A stretch of DNA of 64,000 bases, from the NCBI GenBank assembly GCA_017395635.1, contig JAFQOE010000037.1:62001-126000 (forward strand), read 5' to 3'. Origin of the DNA: Lachnospiraceae bacterium (GTDB lineage: Bacteria > Bacillota > Clostridia > Lachnospirales > Lachnospiraceae). This document shows, in pieces, positions 61,830 through 64,000 of this stretch (positions are counted from its first letter, which is position 1; each line of letters opens with the position of its first letter). The notes beneath the pieces were generated by a model that was not told the origin of the DNA, ran no database searches, and saw nothing but the letters and a program-made list of their open reading frames with translations. The position numbers and the translations under genes were made by a program.

Positions 61830-62906
61830 ATGATGACATATGAAGCAGTTGAAAAAATGAATAAGCTACATAAGACAAGTAAGAGTATGCTAATTTCATT
61901 AGGTATTGTATGGGGTGTTGGTATTGCAGGTATTATAATAAGTGCTATAGTAAGTGTTACGATTGATCCTGATTCAACCCTATTTGCGATCTTCTTTATA
62001 TGGATCTTTTTCGGTACTGTATATGTAGCCTATGGAATACAACCAAAAGCAAAGGCTGCAGAGAGAGAAATGAGAAGTTTATATAAGGATACCTTTTTGA
62101 ATGGAATATTTAATGAGTTTTTTGATAATGCAAAATATATGGCAGAATTTGGTTTTACACAGGGCAAGGTTGAAGAATTGGGTTTATATCAGTTGGGAAA
62201 CCGTTTTGAATCAGAAGATCAACTGTCAGGTGAATATCAAGGTGTTCGCTTTGAACAATCGGATGTACATATTTGGAAACATACGGATTCCAATGGTTCG
62301 GGAAATGATTCGGACATTGACTATTTCAAAGGAAGAATGTTTGTATTTGATGTTCCGGTAAAGTATAGCCATTCTGTCAAGGTTTTTAGTAAAGTGCCGG
62401 TGGTTGCGAGATATGATTATCGTGTTTGCGAAAGTGCAACTAAACGTGTGGAGATGGAAAGTATGGAATTTAATAATGCATTTACTGTATATTCAGAAGA
62501 TGCACACGATGCATTTTATATCCTGACTCCGGCTATGATGGAGAACTTGCTAAACATTTATCAAAAGTATTGTAGAGTGTCAGATTATAGTTATATTAAC
62601 ATTAGTTTTCATTTTAAAGACAGAAAACTATATTTTGCGATGGAATGTTCTACGAATGCGTTTGATCCGGGAGCTTTTCCGATTTCTTATCCGGAAGAAA
62701 AGAAAAAAATAAAGAAAGATATTCAAGTTATTATTGATTTGATTGAAAGTTTGGATTTAATTGATAAGGATGCGTTGACTGAAAGGGAAGAAGAACCGGT
62801 TGGTGATTTCGAGACATCTTCATGGATGCAGGAAGATTCAAGTAATGATATATTCGAGGAAGACAATCAAAAACCATATACAGGTGGATTGAAGTTGAAA
62901 CTTTAA
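61830..62906 (+). CDS. DUF3137-domain membrane protein
   Basis: A 358-residue protein. Two adjacent N-terminal helices (about 21-70) are followed by a cytoplasmic DUF3137 domain (about 85-300) with GFTQGKVEELGLYQLGNRFESEDQLSGEYQGVRFEQSDVHIW, FKGRMFVFDVPVKY and the downstream YINISFHFKDRKLYFAMEC. The tail (about 305-358) is acidic and disordered. The start may be ATG 61830 or 61833. GAGGTGA lies about 8 bp before it. The gene follows the YfhO-like gene by 6 bp and probably shares its mRNA. The function is unknown. Confidence 0.8.
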   Translation: MMTYEAVEKMNKLHKTSKSMLISLGIVWGVGIAGIIISAIVSVTIDPDSTLFAIFFIWIFFGTVYVAYGIQPKAKAAEREMRSLYKDTFLNGIFNEFFDNAKYMAEFGFTQGKVEELGLYQLGNRFESEDQLSGEYQGVRFEQSDVHIWKHTDSNGSGNDSDIDYFKGRMFVFDVPVKYSHSVKVFSKVPVVARYDYRVCESATKRVEMESMEFNNAFTVYSEDAHDAFYILTPAMMENLLNIYQKYCRVSDYSYINISFHFKDRKLYFAMECSTNAFDPGAFPISYPEEKKKIKKDIQVIIDLIESLDLIDKDALTEREEEPVGDFETSSWMQEDSSNDIFEEDNQKPYTGGLKLKL

Positions 62907-62911
62907 ATAAT

Positions 62912-62952
62912 AAACGGCGTGTTACGAGTAACGTAATATGCCGTTTTGTTTA
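62912..62952 (+). terminator. terminator after the DUF3137 gene
   Basis: AAACGGC (62912-62918) pairs with GCCGTTT (62940-62946), with a nested GTTAC/GTAAC pairing in the loop and a following TTGTTTAATTTT. Confidence 0.8.
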
Positions 62953-63052
62953 ATTTTATTCATTTACACAATGAAATCTATTCATATTTTCACTTTACAA
63001 AAAGAATTATAGCACCTATAATACCGAATAGTGTGCTGTGATTTTGGACAAA

Positions 63053-63090
63053 CAAGGCAATGAAAGTTTTTAAGAGTTTCGCAATTGCTA
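63053..63090 (+). mobile_element. right-end remnant of the foldback element, copy 4
   Basis: The last 38 bp read CAAGGCAATGAAAGTTTTTA then AGAGTTTCGCAATTGCTA, matching the right end of copies 1 and 2. No left half is recognisable upstream. It ends about 100 bp before the second oxidoreductase gamma gene. Confidence 0.65.
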
Positions 63091-63189
63091 GTATCATTAT
63101 TGTGATGAAGAAATGAATTGTTCATAATAAACACAGAAAAGAATAGTGTGGATTATAAGAAGAATCCATAGAATGAAGGAGATTATATC

Positions 63190-63762
63190 GTGAAAAACAC
63201 AGTAGAAATCAGATGGCATGGCCGTGGCGGTCAGGGTGCTAAGTCTGCAGCGCTGATGTTGGCGGATGCAGCATTTATGACAGGTAAATATGTACAGGGC
63301 TTTCCGGAATATGGTCCGGAACGAATGGGAGCACCAATTACAGCGTACAATCGAATCAGTGATACACAGATTCGAGTACACTCTAACATTTATAACCCGG
63401 ATTATGTAGTGGTTGTGGATGAAACTTTGTTGGAAAGCGTTGATGTGACAAAGGGATTGAATCCGGATGGCGCAATTGTGATTAACACAACGAAGAGTGT
63501 GGAAGAAGTAAAGCCATTTTTGAAAGAGTATACAGGTGGCGTATATACGATTGATGCAAGAAGAATTTCGGAGGAAGCATTAGGTAAGTATTTCCCTAAT
63601 TCACCGATGTTGGCAGCAATTGTTGCAATCAGTAAAGTAATGACAAAAGAAGAGTTTTTCCGTGAGATGGAAAGCTCATACAGACATAAATTTGCAAAGA
63701 AACCAGAGGTTATTGATGGTAACCTTAAGGCGTTACATATGGCATATGAGGAGGTGGAGTAA
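63190..63762 (+). CDS. 2-oxoacid:ferredoxin oxidoreductase gamma subunit (PorC/VorC-like)
   Basis: A 190-residue protein starting at GTG 63190, supported by AGGAG about 8 bp upstream. It has VEIRWHGRGGQGAKSAALMLADAA, the family motif GFPEYGPERMGAPITAYNRI and VVVDETLL. It is the gamma subunit of a pyruvate- or 2-oxoisovalerate-type oxidoreductase. The delta (ferredoxin) gene starts immediately after its stop. This second system has separate subunits, unlike the fused enzyme at 48.3 kb. The remaining subunits lie beyond the window. Confidence 0.92.
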   Translation: MKNTVEIRWHGRGGQGAKSAALMLADAAFMTGKYVQGFPEYGPERMGAPITAYNRISDTQIRVHSNIYNPDYVVVVDETLLESVDVTKGLNPDGAIVINTTKSVEEVKPFLKEYTGGVYTIDARRISEEALGKYFPNSPMLAAIVAISKVMTKEEFFREMESSYRHKFAKKPEVIDGNLKALHMAYEEVE

Positions 63763-64000
63763 ATGGCAGCAACTGATATTACAAAGATTACAGAAAAGAG
63801 TAATTGGCAGGATATTACATTAGGTAATCAAATATATGGTGCCGGAACCTCCAAATTATTCAAGACAGGTGAGTGGAGAACACAAACACCAGTATTTCAC
63901 AGTGAGAAATGTAAGCAGTGCTTATTATGTGTACCAGTATGTCCGGATAGTTCGATTCCGGTATGTGACAGCAAGAGAGACGAATTTGATCTTGACCACT
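63763..64000 (+). CDS. 2-oxoacid:ferredoxin oxidoreductase delta (ferredoxin) subunit, 3' end outside window
   Basis: The frame starts at ATG 63763, directly after the gamma stop, and runs off the window. The visible 79 residues include a leader (MAATDITKITEKSNWQDITLGN) and the first 4Fe-4S motif CKQCLLCVPVCPD, matching PorD-type delta subunits. GGAGGTGG lies in the end of the gamma gene. The alpha and beta subunit genes are expected downstream. Confidence 0.9.
   Translation, partial: MAATDITKITEKSNWQDITLGNQIYGAGTSKLFKTGEWRTQTPVFHSEKCKQCLLCVPVCPDSSIPVCDSKRDEFDLDH

Overview
The window looks like chromosome of a Gram-positive, low-GC, strictly anaerobic Clostridia member, most likely a Lachnospiraceae gut commensal. 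The case rests on AT-rich intergenic DNA with consensus sigma-A promoters, secreted proteins with Ig-like BIG2 domains, Clostridia-type small families (DUF975, DUF5684, DUF5685, DUF6870, DUF4474), two ferredoxin-dependent 2-oxoacid oxidoreductases, rubredoxin, phosphotransacetylase and glycogen synthase. Genus and species cannot be fixed from the sequence alone.

Layout. 1-5.2 kb: the tail of a BIG2 surface protein, a broken S8 (Csp-like) protease, then a small accessory island with a DUF6870 gene and a three-gene operon (SMC/ABC-like AAA ATPase, TOPRIM/RloB-like protein, DUF6414-like protein) behind its own strong promoter. The island is bracketed by a degenerate 33-bp direct repeat and is the best candidate here for a little-described (probably anti-phage) system. 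5.2-13.1 kb: secreted GH16 glucanase, a small membrane protein, Na/Pi cotransporter, and a calcium-export pair (P-type Ca2+-ATPase and Ca2+/Na+ antiporter). 13.5-21.3 kb: Dabb protein, orphan amino-acid ABC ATPase, CarD-type regulator, MATE exporter, TPR protein, HflX and an ABC-F ATPase. 21.5-30.3 kb: cell-wall glucosaminidase with a cohesin-like surface protein, Hsp33 with a methyltransferase, a YtxH-like protein, a 703-residue unknown and a lone prepilin. 30.3-31.5 kb: two tRNA-Gly(GCC) genes, a tandem terminator duplication and gene debris. 31.5-46.2 kb: zinc-ribbon, DUF5685 and J-domain proteins, HD nucleotidase, glycogen synthase, SerRS, DUF975, LysR regulator with a SpoVK-like AAA protein, AI-2E-type transporter, DUF5684, MATE, cardiolipin synthase and a ZIP transporter. 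46.2-64 kb: metallophosphoesterase with DUF4474, a fused 2-oxoacid:ferredoxin oxidoreductase, rubredoxin, an RsmH paralogue, Pta, a DtxR/MntR-like repressor, a heterodimeric ABC exporter, YfhO-like and DUF3137 membrane proteins, and the start of a second oxidoreductase operon.

A ~206-208-bp foldback element (MITE-like, terminal inverted repeats plus near full-length internal complementarity) is present in two full copies (9256-9463, 51657-51862), one internally deleted copy (55125-55213) and one right-end remnant (63053-63090). All four lie between genes, and all four right ends sit about 30-100 bp before a plus-strand gene.

Functionally, the core genes support fermentative, ferredoxin-based energy metabolism (oxidoreductases, Pta, rubredoxin), cation and phosphate homeostasis (Na/Pi, Ca2+, ZIP, MntR-like), envelope building (glucosaminidase, Cls, GH16, YfhO) and translation (SerRS, HflX, ABC-F, RsmH paralogue, tRNA-Gly). 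Family assignments were made by eye from motifs and remembered family signatures. No database search was run.
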